64,000 nucleotides of DNA from DATCRE01 sp964235605 (GCA_964235605.1 CAXSCR010000015.1:1-64000); one strand, 5' to 3'. Positions 50,335 to 59,703 are shown, counted from the stretch's first letter. A program made the numbers and translations. Notes: a model not told the origin generated them from the letters alone.

Positions 50335-51465
50335 CTATGGCTTCCCTACTTCTTCTACTGGACTGAGCATTTTACGCACTTTACGTGTAAGAGCGAATCG
50401 ACGTACGTAATTCAATCTAAAGTTTCCGGTGTTGAATGACACTTGTCTGTCATCGTTATTTCCTGAGGCTAGTCGCACTCTATCTCTAACATACACTACG
50501 CTAAGCGCCCATTTATCAGAGTTATAACCACCGAAAAAACGCAGAAAGTCATCTGGGCTGAAGCCAGAGATTCGATGCTCGTCATCTTTACTTTTATTCA
50601 AACTACTTCCATAGTCAAGGCTAACGGAAGCGGAAGCAGTTAAGAACAAATGTTTTTTATAAATAACGGTATGCGCATACCCTACATTTGGTCCAAACTC
50701 ATAAAAATTAATAGCCTGCGTTTGCAATTCGGAAGGTGGAATACTAACAGTAGAAGGAATTAAACTACTGTCTGCACTTACCCAGCCTGCATACACTTCA
50801 AAGCCTAATAGCAAAGTGCCCGCAGATTTTTTCTGCCACTCATTTTGAAGGAATGACGCCCTATAACTAAACTGTCTATGATTAAAAACGTATTGAGCAG
50901 ATGTGCCTATTAAATTAATATGCAAATCAGGGCGCAAGTAGTATCGATCTAATTGAGTGGCGTACCCTTTTGGCGCTAAATAAAAACCTTTATAAAATTG
51001 GCCAAAAACATCGAGTACTACTTTTCTTCCATAACTATGAAATTGCAAATCGAGATATTTTGTATCTCCACGTCCTCGTTCGGGATTTAAGAATCCAAAA
51101 CCATAAGCAAGATTCAAGGTGGCCCATTTATAAGTAGCGCCAACGCCCATGTTTAAGGTGGTGTTCGGTCTATAATTAAGCGTATATTTTTCTGAAGAAC
51201 TTTTAATTTGTGCATTGGTGAATTTCTTTGATAAATAAAACCGTGTGGTTATCAACTTATCATAAGAGACATAATAGGATGTATCATGTTGTACAAGCGG
51301 CTTGTTTTGGGCCAGTGTTAAACCAGTAGAACAAAAGAATGCAACATAGATAAAACACAGCGGTCTCACGGAATATACATTTTGAAATACCCGCGAATAT
51401 AACTCCAAGAATTTAAACAAATACAGCCTCCGTAGATGCCTCACGGAGTTCTTGACGGAACGCAT
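50335..51465 (-). CDS. DUF4421 outer-membrane-type protein
   Basis: Up to 376 residues. After a hydrophobic segment (RPLCFIYVAFFCSTGLTLAQ) that looks like a late signal peptide, the mature part is a DUF4421 beta barrel: TTRFYLSKKFTNAQIKS, LGFG-type GFGFLNPERGRGDTKYLDLQFHSYGRK, GFYLAPKGY and closing strands FRLNYVRRFALTRK. The ATG at 51465 puts about 33 residues before the signal peptide and overlaps the upstream gene by 53 bases, so the true start is probably an internal GTG or TTG. DUF4421 is a Bacteroidota family of unknown function. Confidence 0.8.
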   Translation of the reverse strand: MRSVKNSVRHLRRLYLFKFLELYSRVFQNVYSVRPLCFIYVAFFCSTGLTLAQNKPLVQHDTSYYVSYDKLITTRFYLSKKFTNAQIKSSSEKYTLNYRPNTTLNMGVGATYKWATLNLAYGFGFLNPERGRGDTKYLDLQFHSYGRKVVLDVFGQFYKGFYLAPKGYATQLDRYYLRPDLHINLIGTSAQYVFNHRQFSYRASFLQNEWQKKSAGTLLLGFEVYAGWVSADSSLIPSTVSIPPSELQTQAINFYEFGPNVGYAHTVIYKKHLFLTASASVSLDYGSSLNKSKDDEHRISGFSPDDFLRFFGGYNSDKWALSVVYVRDRVRLASGNNDDRQVSFNTGNFRLNYVRRFALTRKVRKMLSPVEEVGKP

Positions 51466-51859
51466 GATTCAATCCATCGAAGGTTGTTAGATCAAGAATT
51501 CTATTTAGTTGTTCTAGCGTTAAAATGATAACAGTCAAGGTCTGAAGTTCGCTTTTAAAAAGATACTTGCCTTCCTTTCTATCACGTTCCATAACTAAAT
51601 CTAAAAACTCATCGAGGTGTACGATCCTAATTTGTTCTTCATTCTGACGCCAATTTGTAGCAAAAACTATTTTAAGAAAATCTGGAATTGTGTTAAAGAG
51701 AATATTAGCACTTTGCAATGAAAGTGTCTGACGGAGGGCTTGCAAAACTGCCGTAACTAAAGGTATGGCATCATCTTCAGTTTCAAGCGAAAGTTCTTTT
51801 TTAATCTGGTGAAGAAAATATACCTCATCAGGATCGATTAAATGGCCGTTAAATCTCAT
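51413..51859 (-). CDS. DUF2267-like stress protein
   Basis: A 148-residue helical protein. It resembles DUF2267 in ALVTAVL-type segment LVTAVLQALRQTLSLQSANILFNTIPDFLKIVFATNW (near residue 33) and the later HLDEFLDLVMERD. DUF2267 proteins occur with CsbD, YtxH and DUF892 in stress loci. The 3' end overlaps the start region of the DUF4421 gene, though that start is uncertain. I see no convincing TGGCA element upstream. The call is by pattern and moderately sure. Confidence 0.7.
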   Translation of the reverse strand: MRFNGHLIDPDEVYFLHQIKKELSLETEDDAIPLVTAVLQALRQTLSLQSANILFNTIPDFLKIVFATNWRQNEEQIRIVHLDEFLDLVMERDRKEGKYLFKSELQTLTVIILTLEQLNRILDLTTFDGLNHAFRQELREASTEAVFV

Positions 51860-52295
51860 GGGCTAGATTGGTGTTTTCTACGTGTAATTACATTTTTATA
51901 CCATGTTTCATAACAGACGAAAGGTAGTTTTTAGCCATAGATAACCTCGCAGCAAATCATCCAGTCTCATTTGAGCAAATAATTCCACTGTTGCATCCAC
52001 AAAAATTCAACATTCGAGTGTAAAATGATGGAATACTTATTTGATGTAGTTAAACAAACGATGCACAATATGGAAATCCACTAATGAAAATGCTTCCCAA
52101 ACTGTGACACGAATCCAACAAAAAGCGCACTACCAAGAATTCTATTAGGACGCCTCTTCATAGCTGTTGATGTGGCATCTAGACAAGGGGTCTCAGGTAC
52201 CGAAGAAATGGAAAAGTATTTATCAACACAATTGAAAAGCATCATTGGATGCTTACTGCATTTTAGCGAAGTAAAAACTACTAAACAAAAAAGTT
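51860..52295. other. intergenic region between DUF2267-like and ArsC-like genes
   Basis: About 435 bases that hold the divergent promoters of two genes. Only very short frames are present. TTGGATGCTTACTGC near 52245 has GG and GC nine bases apart, one base short of sigma-54 spacing, so I do not call it. No repeats or strong hairpins are seen. Confidence 0.45.
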
Positions 52296-52712
52296 ATGAG
52301 AAATGATAAATCGATTGTACTAACCCTAATTTATAATTCTGATAAAGCCGAAGACGTTAGAATTCGATCATCAGTTGAAGCAATACCGGGAAATGACATT
52401 AAAATTATTGATCTTAAGCGTACTTCTATAACCGAAGATCAAATTGCTACTTTGGCGGATAAATTGAATGTGAACATTGAAGATCTTCTTGATCCTAATT
52501 ATGACGATCATATTAGTGTGCACAATGAAGGGCTTACCATGGCGAGCCGTTCAGAACTATTATCGCTTATGGCACGCGAACCGAAATTAATTTGCGGGCC
52601 GATTTTCTTTTCTAAAGACATCGCGTATCGCTATACGCCAGGTTTTGATGTGGGCGAGTTCAAAGCATCTGGTAAAGCAGGTATGTCACGTTATACAAGT
52701 GTTGAGCTGTAA
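52296..52712 (+). CDS. ArsC/Spx-fold protein without catalytic cysteine
   Basis: A 138-residue protein with a thioredoxin-like ArsC/Spx pattern: a first strand VLTLIYNS, IKIIDLKRTSITEDQIATLADKLN as the helical insert, then LMAREPKLICGPIFFS, which matches the late LxxxPxLIxRPI motif. The N-terminal Cys-X5-Arg redox site is absent, with NSDKAED at that place, so arsenate reduction by the normal route is excluded. It may be a regulator like Spx or a scaffold. It precedes the PBP gene by 62 bases. Family level is fair, role unknown. Confidence 0.65.
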   Translation: MRNDKSIVLTLIYNSDKAEDVRIRSSVEAIPGNDIKIIDLKRTSITEDQIATLADKLNVNIEDLLDPNYDDHISVHNEGLTMASRSELLSLMAREPKLICGPIFFSKDIAYRYTPGFDVGEFKASGKAGMSRYTSVEL

Positions 52713-52774
52713 TTAAAAAATAGAAATTATATAAGTTTGCATTTCATGAAGCTTGATTTGCAACCAGTAAAAAA

Positions 52775-55087
52775 GTGAAAGAAAAGATTATATTATTTTT
52801 CAAAGCACAATCCGTATTAAAAAAATGTTTGATTGGTGCCATACTTTTACTTAGCATAGTTGTTACTGGTATTATATCCCTAATCGTAGTTGTTTGGACG
52901 GGGGGATTCGGTGCTCTTCCAACCAAAGAGGAATTACTTGCCGTTCAGAATCCGTTAGCAACTGAGATTTACAGTGCTGACAGTGTATTATTAGGAAAAT
53001 TCTTTTTACAAGAAAGATCGAATGTCGCTTTCACAAAAATTCCTTCTCACGTTATCGATGCCGTTATTAGCGTCGAAGATGTTCGCTTTTATAATCATCA
53101 TGGTATTGATACCAAAAGTCTCTTTAGGGTATTATTTAAAAGCATCCTCTTACAACATGAGTCTTCAGGGGGTGGAAGTACATTAACCCAGCAATTAGCT
53201 AAAAATCTTTACCCACGTCGCAATTACGCATTTTGTTCAATGCCGATTAATAAAATACGTGAAGCGATCGTTGCATCACGGTTTGAAAAAGTTTATTCCA
53301 AAAACGATATTTTAACTTTGTACCTGAATACGGTACCGTTTGGCGATAACACCTATGGCATTGAAGCCGCAGCACAAAGATTTTTCTCCACTACAACCAA
53401 GTCATTATCCATAGAGCAAGGAGCGGTTTTAATAGGCATGCTCAAAGCGTCATATGCTTATAATCCGAGAATCTTCCCTGAACGTGCAAAAGTCAGGAGA
53501 AACGTTGTATTAGCACAAATGAATAAGTATGGCAAATTATCAAATGAAAAGAAAGCGGAGTTACAAGCCACACCTATAGAACTATCTTATAATCTAATTA
53601 CGCATCACTCAGGTCTTGCCCCTTACTTCAGAGACTACATTACCAAAGAACTGCTTACTTGGTGCAATACCCATAATCAAGCCAGTGGAGAACCCTATAA
53701 TCTCTATACCGATGGGTTAAAGATTTATACAACTATTAATTCACATCTACAGCGTTATGCTGAACAAGCTACTAATACACAAATGGCTAGTCTGCAAAAA
53801 AAATTCAATAACCATTGGGCGAAATCTGCACCCTGGAAATCGCACCCGGAAATTGTAGAAGAAGCTATTAAAAAGTCTGATCGATACAAAAACTTAATTA
53901 AGGAAGGGTTGTCATCTGCTGAGATAGATAAAATAATGCATAAGCCCGTTATGATGAGTGTGTTTACCTGGGATGGAGAAAAGGAAATGGTAATGAGCCC
54001 TATTGACTCAATTAAACATTATTTAACTTTTCTAAATGCTGGCTTATTAGCCATGGATCCAGAACAGGGCGCCATCCTTGCTTGGGTTGGCGGGATTAAT
54101 CACCATTATTTTCAATATGATCATGTTAGAGAAAGCACAAAACGCCAGGTAGGTTCTACTTTTAAACCTATTGTCTACGCGGCCGCATTAGAGCAAGGTG
54201 CAGAGCCCTGCGAATTTATATCGGCAGAACAAACCGTCTATACCAATAACGACTCGTGGAAACCCCAAAACTCACACGATAACTATGACATGAAATTTTC
54301 AATGGAAGGCGCGTTAGCACTTTCTGTTAACACAGTTTCAGTGAGAGTCTTAGAGCGCGCCGGAATTGCCAACACAATAGGTCTAGCAAAAAGAATGGGA
54401 ATCACCAGCGCTATGCCTGCTGTACCTTCTCTTGCCTTAGGTACGGCAGATATTTCTATGTTGGAAATGGTTAACGCGTATGCCTGCTTTGCTAATCAGG
54501 GTAAGAAAGTTAAACCGTTTTATCTCACTAGCATTACAACACACGACGACAAGATAATTGAAATATTCACTCCCGAGTTAGTTAAAAACCAAGTACTTTC
54601 TTCTGACAACGCACAGCTTATTATACAGATGTTGAAAAGAACGGTGAATGAAGGCACTGCCTCTGCACTACGCTCACGATATAGACTTCAAAATGACTTA
54701 GCGGGCAAAACGGGAACTACCCAATCGAACGCTGATGGATGGTTTATAGCTATCTTGCCAAAATTGATAATAGGTTCATGGGTTGGTTCTGATGATCCAA
54801 GAATTAGATTTCGATCGACGTCGCTCGGTCAAGGGGCAAGCACCGCTTTACCTATTGTTGCTAAACTCCTTCAACTCACGAATGCAGATAAAAAATTAGA
54901 ATCAATTACTCAGGCAAAATTTCCTACACCTTCTGAAAACTTATCAAACAGATTATCTTGTGAGTTATATAAATCAGACCTTACGTTTTTAGAAAAGATA
55001 TTTGGTAAAAATGATTCCATAAAGAGGCATCGCTTCGGTGAAGAAAAGAAAAAAGGATTCTTCAGAAAACTGTTCGGCAAACGTTAA
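52775..55087 (+). CDS. class A penicillin-binding protein (PBP1 type)
   Basis: A 770-residue bifunctional peptidoglycan synthase: a short cytoplasmic N terminus, one helix (about 18-45), a GT51 glycosyltransferase domain (about 65-240; catalytic Glu in SVEDVRFYNHHG, then GGGSTLTQQLAKNLYP) and a transpeptidase domain (about 400-700; active Ser in STKRQVGSTFKP, SVNTVSVR, and KTG in LAGKTGTTQ). It makes glycan strands and cross-links outside the inner membrane. The start is GTG at 52775; the nearby ATG at 52746 stops after ten codons. The tail is Lys-rich. A terminator follows. Confidence 0.94.
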   Translation: MKEKIILFFKAQSVLKKCLIGAILLLSIVVTGIISLIVVVWTGGFGALPTKEELLAVQNPLATEIYSADSVLLGKFFLQERSNVAFTKIPSHVIDAVISVEDVRFYNHHGIDTKSLFRVLFKSILLQHESSGGGSTLTQQLAKNLYPRRNYAFCSMPINKIREAIVASRFEKVYSKNDILTLYLNTVPFGDNTYGIEAAAQRFFSTTTKSLSIEQGAVLIGMLKASYAYNPRIFPERAKVRRNVVLAQMNKYGKLSNEKKAELQATPIELSYNLITHHSGLAPYFRDYITKELLTWCNTHNQASGEPYNLYTDGLKIYTTINSHLQRYAEQATNTQMASLQKKFNNHWAKSAPWKSHPEIVEEAIKKSDRYKNLIKEGLSSAEIDKIMHKPVMMSVFTWDGEKEMVMSPIDSIKHYLTFLNAGLLAMDPEQGAILAWVGGINHHYFQYDHVRESTKRQVGSTFKPIVYAAALEQGAEPCEFISAEQTVYTNNDSWKPQNSHDNYDMKFSMEGALALSVNTVSVRVLERAGIANTIGLAKRMGITSAMPAVPSLALGTADISMLEMVNAYACFANQGKKVKPFYLTSITTHDDKIIEIFTPELVKNQVLSSDNAQLIIQMLKRTVNEGTASALRSRYRLQNDLAGKTGTTQSNADGWFIAILPKLIIGSWVGSDDPRIRFRSTSLGQGASTALPIVAKLLQLTNADKKLESITQAKFPTPSENLSNRLSCELYKSDLTFLEKIFGKNDSIKRHRFGEEKKKGFFRKLFGKR

Positions 55088-55099
55088 TCTTTATTAGCG

Positions 55100-55133
55100 T
55101 TAACCTCACCGGCAGGGGTTTGAGGTTAAATTT
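55100..55133 (+). terminator. terminator after the PBP gene
   Basis: TTAACCTCA and TGAGGTTAA pair perfectly over nine bases around 12 bases, followed by ATTTCTACG. It starts 13 bases after the stop. Confidence 0.7.
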
Positions 55134-55167
55134 CTACGTTTTAGGAAGCATACAACCCAGCACCCTA

Positions 55168-55183
55168 TGGCATACTAATTGGC
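55168..55183 (+). promoter_or_regulatory. TGGCA-type promoter-like element before DJ-1/PfpI gene
   Basis: TGGCAT-N5-TTGGC, 64 bases before the ATG at 55232. The -12 half (TTGG) comes closer to the sigma-54 TTGC than the T-run sites do. Confidence 0.38.
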
Positions 55184-55231
55184 GTATACATGTTTAATAC
55201 GCTCTTAATAAATACACCTAACAAACTAAAC

Positions 55232-55786
55232 ATGGAAAATATGCTAACGAATAAAAAAGTAGCTGTCGTTATTGCCAATGGATTTGAAGAATCTGAATTT
55301 ACCGAACCCGTAAAAGCATTAAAAGAATCAGGTGCTACAGTAGATGTTATCTCATTGAAAGCGGGTGAAGTAAAAGCATGGTCTGAAAAAAATTGGGGTA
55401 ACACATATACTGTCGATAAAGTAATTAGTGATGTAGATTCTAAAGATTACGATGCATTAGTACTTCCCGGTGGCGTAATGAATCCAGATTTGCTTCGTGT
55501 TAATGAAGAGGTGGTCGGATTTATAGCAGGATTTTTTGATGACGGTAAGCCGATAGCGGCTATTTGTCATGGACCATGGACTCTTATTGAAACAGGTGAA
55601 TTAAAAGGAAGAACTTTAACATCATATCCATCAATTAAAACAGATTTAATAAATGCGGGCGCAAAATGGGTTGACCAAGAAGTAGTGGTTGACAATGGAT
55701 TAGTTACAAGCCGCAATCCGAGTGATCTTCCTGCATTCTGTAAGAAAATGATTGAGGAGATAGCCGAGGGTGTGCATCAAGAATAA
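55232..55786 (+). CDS. DJ-1/PfpI family protein
   Basis: About 184 residues of the DJ-1/PfpI superfamily, YhbO/type 1 glutamine-amidotransferase-like group. Conserved marks are the Glu in ANGFEESEFTEP (near residue 17), the nucleophile elbow AAICHGPWTLIE with the reactive Cys-His pair, and SRNPSDLPAF at the C terminus. Such proteins act as glyoxalases or stress chaperones. I start at MENMLTNKK (55232), where the family begins; the ATG at 55190 would add 14 residues. The promoter-like TGGCAT element groups it with the stress genes. Confidence 0.92.
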   Translation: MENMLTNKKVAVVIANGFEESEFTEPVKALKESGATVDVISLKAGEVKAWSEKNWGNTYTVDKVISDVDSKDYDALVLPGGVMNPDLLRVNEEVVGFIAGFFDDGKPIAAICHGPWTLIETGELKGRTLTSYPSIKTDLINAGAKWVDQEVVVDNGLVTSRNPSDLPAFCKKMIEEIAEGVHQE

Positions 55787-55860
55787 TAAAGCAATGTTTC
55801 TCGCAATCATGGATTTTTAACTTAGGATAATTGACTCCGTAAATTTTTCACCCGCAAGCC

Positions 55861-56973
55861 ATGAGAACTAAAATAAAAAACACGGAGAGCAAGAAAAAAA
55901 AATCAATTAATACTAGTTTTTATAAGTATCTGAAAAAGAAAAGTCCTGAGTTTAAATATCCCTATACAAGTGATTTTTATGCACAGGCTTTGATTGCTCT
56001 ATGCATGGCGTATGAATCTAGTAAAGATGAAAATAATATTAAATTACTTCAGGATCATCTCAATGAAATTCAGAACCTACAACAAGACAACGGTACTTTC
56101 TTAAATGAAGATGCTGCTAGAGATTCCAATAGTATCAATAAACAAATAATGCTCGAAAATTTTAATGGCCAAGTAGTATGGGCGCTTGGCTATCTCGTCT
56201 CTAAAAAATCATTACTACCCGAGATAATAATAACTAAAGCTGAAATACTTCTATTGCAATCGCTAGGCTATGTCGAGCAAATGGAATCAGCCAGGGCAAT
56301 TGCTTTCTCTATAAAAGGACTTTATTTTTATCTAACCAAGTTACAATCAATTGAAGTTGCTAATCTCATTGAACGATTAGCTAGTAGGCTGGCAAATGTT
56401 TACAAAGGAGCAGCAAGTATTTCGTGGGGATGGTTTGAACGCCATTTTAACAAAACGAATAGTATTCTACCCGAAGCGATGCTTTACGCTTATCTGATTT
56501 CATTTAATGAGGTATACAAGAAAATTGCAATGAACTCTTTTGATTTTTTGCTTACGCAAGCATTTAATGCTATGGCAATGGAATCTCTTTCACATGAAGA
56601 CCCGTATAAAAATTCACCTTTAGTTGGCGGCAGACCTGTTGATATAACTTACACCATTATGACATTGAGTATTTTTTACGATGTGCTCAAAGATGAAACT
56701 TACAAAGATCAAATGAAATTAGCGTTTGACAGACTTAAAGAATATGACGTGCATGACAGCGATGAGGTGGAGTCGTATTTATGTTACACGATAGCAAATC
56801 TCACAATGGCAAAGTATATCTATGTTATGTCCTCTCGTATACCAGAATGGAAGTCGCCTCTTAAATCAATTTTATTAATGGAACGGTTTGCTAAATTGGC
56901 TGTTATATTCGCACTGGCACTACTGGGCATACGCAAATTATTTGGTAAAAATCAATCAGAAGAAGGCGCATAA
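55861..56973 (+). CDS. alpha/alpha-toroid-like protein, unknown
   Basis: A 370-residue, almost all-helical protein. A basic N terminus is followed by repeated helix pairs (ALIALCMAYESS, NFNGQVVWALGYLVS, ESARAIAFSIKGLYFYL, ILPEAMLYAYLISF, GGRPVDITYTIMTLSIFYDV) that resemble (alpha/alpha)6 toroids of glycoside-processing enzymes, and by one C-terminal membrane helix (about 345-362, LAVIFALALLGIRKLF). The pattern LPEAMLYAYL with the later GGRPVD occurs in proteins next to glycosyltransferases. No such neighbour is here. Catalytic activity is unproven and the call rests on pattern only. Confidence 0.55.
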   Translation: MRTKIKNTESKKKKSINTSFYKYLKKKSPEFKYPYTSDFYAQALIALCMAYESSKDENNIKLLQDHLNEIQNLQQDNGTFLNEDAARDSNSINKQIMLENFNGQVVWALGYLVSKKSLLPEIIITKAEILLLQSLGYVEQMESARAIAFSIKGLYFYLTKLQSIEVANLIERLASRLANVYKGAASISWGWFERHFNKTNSILPEAMLYAYLISFNEVYKKIAMNSFDFLLTQAFNAMAMESLSHEDPYKNSPLVGGRPVDITYTIMTLSIFYDVLKDETYKDQMKLAFDRLKEYDVHDSDEVESYLCYTIANLTMAKYIYVMSSRIPEWKSPLKSILLMERFAKLAVIFALALLGIRKLFGKNQSEEGA

Positions 56974-56985
56974 CTTTAATTAGCG

Positions 56986-58581
56986 CTATATCACTTGTTC
57001 TGAATTTTTTAACAATTGTCTGAGGTCTTCCATTGTATTCACTTCATCAGCTTTTTTATCTCTTCTCCACCTATGGATTCTTGGAAATCGAACGGCAATA
57101 CCAGCCTTATGGCGTGATGATTGATTAATCCCTTCAAATGCAATTTCAAAAACCAATTCAGGTTTTACACTTCTTACCGGACCAAAACGTTCAAGCGTAT
57201 TACGCCTTACCCACCGATCAACCTCATTGATCTCTTCATCAGTCAGTCCACTGTAAGCTTTAGCAAAAGGTATTAATGCTTCTCCTTCGCGTACAGCAAA
57301 GGTATAATCTGTGTATAAGTTCGCCCTTCTTCCATGGCCCGCCATAGCATATATTAAAACCGCGTCAACAGTAAGTGGATCGATCTTCCATTTCCACCAA
57401 TCTCCTTTTCGTCGCCCATTTCTGTATATAGAATTTCTATGTTTAAGCATGATTCCTTCACTAAAAAATTCTCGCGACCTATCACGCTCTGCAGCTAATT
57501 CACTCCACGTACTAAACTTAATAATTGGTGAGAGTCTTAATACATCATTCCCTTCACGACAAAGCTCCTCGAGCTTTTTTCTCCTCTCGTGCATGGGCAA
57601 GTTTCTGTAATCTGCCCCGCCATACTCCAGTAGGTCGTAAACTACAAATGAGATAGGTACATCTTTTAACAACCTTGCGTTTAAAACTTTTCTCCCTATG
57701 CGTGTTTGAAGACTACTGAATGGCATCGGACTATCACCCTTAAATGGGAGTATTTCTCCATCTATTACTGTGCCTTCTGACAACAAATCAAGCATCACTT
57801 TATACTCGGGATATTTATCTGTTACTAACTCTTCGCCTCGTGACCATACAAACAGTTGCTGATTTCTAACAATCACTTGGCCTCTTATTCCATCCCACTT
57901 TCTTTCAGCAATCCATTCTGAAGGATCGCCTAGCATTTCAATATCCATCTCTAATGCATAAGCCAAATAAAATGGATAAGGCTTTGAAAAATCTGGCTTT
58001 TCACTCACCTCACTGATTAATTGTTTTATTGAAAATGTTTCAGGCGACCAGTGGCCCATTAACCGATGCGCAATAATATTTTCTTTTACTTGGGTGTATT
58101 TGGCGAGCGCCTTAACTATCAATTGTTGCGAAACACCTACTCTAAATGACCCCGTTATTAGCTTGTTGAAGACAAAGCGCTCAACGTCATCAAGTCGTTG
58201 CCAGCTCCAAATAATTCGCGCTTTCTTCTCTTCAATAGATAATGATTCTAACGATCGAATAAAGTTTATCCAAAATGCCAACGACTCATCTGATTTTAAT
58301 TCAGCCTGAGGCAAAATAAGTGAGATAGTCTCGGCAAGATCACCAACCACATGATATGACTCTTCAAACAACCAAAGGGGTACTTGTCCCTCTTCAGCAG
58401 CCCAAAGCCGCAATAAATTTGTATTTACTGTACGTTTTGGTCTGCGATGAGATAACAATGCTACTGCCCAAAGCTTATCATCTTCCTTGGCAGACTCAAG
58501 ATATTGAACCAATGCATCAACCTTACCGAGTGTTTTGGTAGTTTGATCTAGTTCCGTATAAAGGTTAGCAAAGTTTTTCAT
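56986..58581 (-). CDS. ATP-dependent DNA ligase (LigB/archaeal-like)
   Basis: A 531-residue ligase that joins nicks with ATP. An N-terminal helical DNA-binding domain (about 1-200) precedes the nucleotidyltransferase domain with the adenylated Lys228 in AERKWDGIRG, then VIDGEILPF (motif III), SFVVYDLLEYGG, EGIMLKHRNSIYRNGRRKGDWWKWK (motifs IV-V) and an OB fold ending in RFPRIHRWRRDK. It belongs to the bacterial LigPD-type ligase group that travels with a beta-CASP exonuclease, which is indeed encoded 42 bases upstream. The two surely form an operon for DNA end repair. Confidence 0.94.
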   Translation of the reverse strand: MKNFANLYTELDQTTKTLGKVDALVQYLESAKEDDKLWAVALLSHRRPKRTVNTNLLRLWAAEEGQVPLWLFEESYHVVGDLAETISLILPQAELKSDESLAFWINFIRSLESLSIEEKKARIIWSWQRLDDVERFVFNKLITGSFRVGVSQQLIVKALAKYTQVKENIIAHRLMGHWSPETFSIKQLISEVSEKPDFSKPYPFYLAYALEMDIEMLGDPSEWIAERKWDGIRGQVIVRNQQLFVWSRGEELVTDKYPEYKVMLDLLSEGTVIDGEILPFKGDSPMPFSSLQTRIGRKVLNARLLKDVPISFVVYDLLEYGGADYRNLPMHERRKKLEELCREGNDVLRLSPIIKFSTWSELAAERDRSREFFSEGIMLKHRNSIYRNGRRKGDWWKWKIDPLTVDAVLIYAMAGHGRRANLYTDYTFAVREGEALIPFAKAYSGLTDEEINEVDRWVRRNTLERFGPVRSVKPELVFEIAFEGINQSSRHKAGIAVRFPRIHRWRRDKKADEVNTMEDLRQLLKNSEQVI

Positions 58582-58623
58582 ATTACGCTATTGTGTATCC
58601 ATACAAACTATAGGTATCAGCCA

Positions 58624-59679
58624 TCAATCTATACTTCCATTAAGATTTGTTGCCTCCTCTTGTATGGTATCGGCAATCTCAGTGAGTTCACCTTCATATT
58701 GGGTTTTTACTGCATGCGCTTCTATTCCTTGTTCATTTAGCCATGTAGCGTATACATCAGTATAACCGTGGGTAACATATACACGCGAAGCACCGGTTTC
58801 CTTAACTACCTGATTCAATCCTATCCAATCAGCATGATCTGATAAGGCAAACCCCCGATCTGCGCCGCGCCTTCTTCTCGTACCACGTAAGCTCATCCAA
58901 CCAGATGCGATACCAAGTGAGTAAGGTAGAAATTTTCTAATCCAGGTAGAACCAATGGCAGATGGTGGGCAAAGTATCAAAGCCCCCTGCCATTCTTTTT
59001 TATCTGTTTCTTTGGTTATAAGATGTGTTGTCGGCATAACGATACCCTGTTCGCGAATTATGTTATTGACATTTTGTATTGCGCCATGAACATAAATTTT
59101 ACCAAGTGAAGGATCTACATTTGCTAAGATACGCTGCGCTTTACCTAAGGAATAACCTGCAAGTACAGAGACCTTTCCTTCATCCTTATTTTTGCTCCAC
59201 CAAGAATTGATATCATTAAAAATACTTGCCTGATTTTTCCATTTGTAAATGGGCAAACCAAAAGTAGACTCAGTTATAAAAGTATGACACTTTATCGGCT
59301 CAAATGGAACAGACAAACCATCATCTTCAGTTTTATAATCACCGGAGAAAACCCACACTTCGCCTTGGTATTCAACTCTTATCTGTGCCGAGCCCAGTAT
59401 ATGTCCTGCCGGATGAAAAGAAAAGTTAACGCCGTTGATTGTAGTTACCTCATCGTATTGTACAGATTGAATAGGACTTTCAGTGTTAAGTCTATATTGC
59501 AAGATAGGCTTAGACCATTGTGTACATAAATAAAATTGGTGTCCAAATTTTGCATGGTCAGAATGACCATGTGTTATCAATGCCTTCTTCACAGGCTTCC
59601 AAGGATCGAGATATACATCCGCCTGCTGACAATAAATGCCCTTATCTGTAAATTCTAATAAATCCAAGAATAATGTCAA
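58624..59679 (-). CDS. ligase-associated DNA exonuclease (MBL/beta-CASP)
   Basis: A 351-residue metallo-beta-lactamase-fold nuclease. Metal motif 2 is THGHSDHAKFG (about 36-46), further ligands are in HPAGHILGSAQI and SGDY, and the beta-CASP region ends in ALSDHADW and VTHGY. The family (Exo of the bacterial DNA end-processing set) trims DNA ends before ligation and is encoded with a ligase, a Lhr-type helicase and the PdeM phosphoesterase in many genomes. Here only the ligase is adjacent, downstream by 42 bases. Length is usual. Confidence 0.93.
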   Translation of the reverse strand: MTLFLDLLEFTDKGIYCQQADVYLDPWKPVKKALITHGHSDHAKFGHQFYLCTQWSKPILQYRLNTESPIQSVQYDEVTTINGVNFSFHPAGHILGSAQIRVEYQGEVWVFSGDYKTEDDGLSVPFEPIKCHTFITESTFGLPIYKWKNQASIFNDINSWWSKNKDEGKVSVLAGYSLGKAQRILANVDPSLGKIYVHGAIQNVNNIIREQGIVMPTTHLITKETDKKEWQGALILCPPSAIGSTWIRKFLPYSLGIASGWMSLRGTRRRRGADRGFALSDHADWIGLNQVVKETGASRVYVTHGYTDVYATWLNEQGIEAHAVKTQYEGELTEIADTIQEEATNLNGSID

Positions 59680-59703
59680 TTAAATACTACACTGCATTAA
59701 TGG

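Noticed and set aside
52244..52260. TTGG-N9-GC resembling a sigma-54 promoter before the ArsC-like gene
   Set aside because: Spacing between GG and GC is nine, not ten, and the gene has no other link to the set.
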